Source: JBHENC01 sp051000345 (GTDB lineage Bacteria > Acidobacteriota > Blastocatellia > Pyrinomonadales > Pyrinomonadaceae). Taken from it: DNA of 5,846 nucleotides. The position numbers and the translations under genes are program-made. Within the stretch, counting starts at the first letter, position 1; each line of letters begins with the position of its first letter. The notes beneath the pieces are model-generated. The model searched no databases and had not been told where the DNA came from. It saw only the letters and a program-made list of their open reading frames with translations. Positions 5,414 to 5,846 of this stretch are shown one piece after another. The DNA is taken from contig JBPCOJ010000110.1 in NCBI GenBank assembly GCA_051000345.1, positions 1-5,846 of the forward strand. The letters run 5' to 3'.

Positions 5414-5846
5414 TCAGCCGGAGAGCGTCGAGTCGATGACGCTTTCGGCGACGGCGGTTAGTTGCGCGATTATTTTTTCGTCGCTTGTTTTTATCGCCTG
5501 AAAACGGCGCGCTTCGGGGATGGACGCGTTGAAGCCTTCTGCTTCTTCGACGGCGACGAGCGCCGCGCGCAGGCTGGAAGATTCGGCGATCACGAACCAC
5601 TCGCGCGACAAACGCGAATTCTTCGCTGTCGCAATCAAACGCATGTTGGGATGGCGCGGCGGCTGCCAATCGTCTTCACCGAACACGTAAACACGCTCGG
5701 ATACGTCCGCGATCCGCAGATAACGATCCGCAATCGGTTTCATGCGCGAGAATTTTTCAAACCCTACATACACTCTGCCCGTCCGGTTGGTTTTTAAGAG
5801 CAGCGCGTTTTCGATCAGCAAACTAATGTACTCGAGGCACGGCACG
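5414..5846 (-). CDS. DICT-domain protein, 5' end beyond the window
   Basis: At least 143 residues are visible, and the reading frame is open to the right edge, so the true start is probably outside. The sequence resembles the DICT sensory domain, named for its occurrence with diguanylate cyclases and two-component proteins. The marks are VYVGFEKFSRM (25-35 of the visible part), VYVFGE (52-57), SREWFVI (80-86) and AALVAVEE (93-100). The ligand of DICT domains is not known to me. No GGDEF, kinase or DNA-binding part is visible, but one could precede the visible region. It ends shortly after the DICT region, so the domain is C-terminal or the protein is a stand-alone DICT. A GTG at 5845 at the extreme edge could be a start, but no upstream sequence is available to judge it. 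Confidence 0.7.
   Translation of the reverse strand, partial: VPCLEYISLLIENALLLKTNRTGRVYVGFEKFSRMKPIADRYLRIADVSERVYVFGEDDWQPPRHPNMRLIATAKNSRLSREWFVIAESSSLRAALVAVEEAEGFNASIPEARRFQAIKTSDEKIIAQLTAVAESVIDSTLSG

Noticed and set aside
4926..5669. Minus-strand reading frame of 247 residues across the DUF1232 and DICT genes
   Set aside because: Arg-rich shadow frame that overlaps two better-supported genes in other frames.

Overview
The window reads as ordinary bacterial chromosome, about 57-63% G+C in the coding lines I sampled. It is probably from the Acidobacteriota. The pointer is the secreted von Willebrand A protein, which has the build of the 'VWFA-related Acidobacterial domain' family. Frequent DUF1232, DICT and REC-HD-GYP proteins fit but do not prove that placement. 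All taxonomy here is inference.

Layout from left to right. A tRNA-Leu(CAA) gene lies on the minus strand (109-192) with its own promoter and intrinsic terminator. A 393-base gap follows, holding that promoter and, at 411-540, a second promoter followed about 95 bases later by a terminator-like hairpin. This could be a small RNA or an attenuated leader. Next is a plus-strand REC-HD-GYP response regulator (586-1743), a predicted cyclic-di-GMP phosphodiesterase. From 1780 to 2366 lies a foreign-looking 587-base unit, about 40% G+C, carrying one minus-strand gene of unknown function. Then come a minus-strand secreted VWA protein (2414-3712) and, upstream of it on the same strand, phosphate acetyltransferase pta (3815-4825). 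A divergent plus-strand DUF1232/YkvA-type membrane protein follows (4929-5393). A minus-strand DICT-domain protein converges on it and runs off the right edge.

The most interesting part is 1780-2366. It looks like a single integron gene cassette sitting alone, with no integrase in the window. Its gene starts two bases after a GTTRRRY box (GTTGAAT), has no ribosome binding site, and is followed by an attC-like site ending CAAGCG. Removing the unit rejoins two 13-base arms into a perfect hairpin followed by a T-run. That hairpin would be the intrinsic terminator of the response-regulator gene. The cassette therefore appears to have entered that terminator at a G|AT site, matching the relaxed secondary-site rule of integron integrases.

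The chromosomal genes do not form one pathway. Signalling (HD-GYP, and DICT, a domain often attached to diguanylate cyclases) flanks acetate/acetyl-CoA metabolism (pta) and two envelope-associated proteins. pta and the VWA gene may be co-transcribed, 102 bases apart, but nothing in the sequence shows a shared job.
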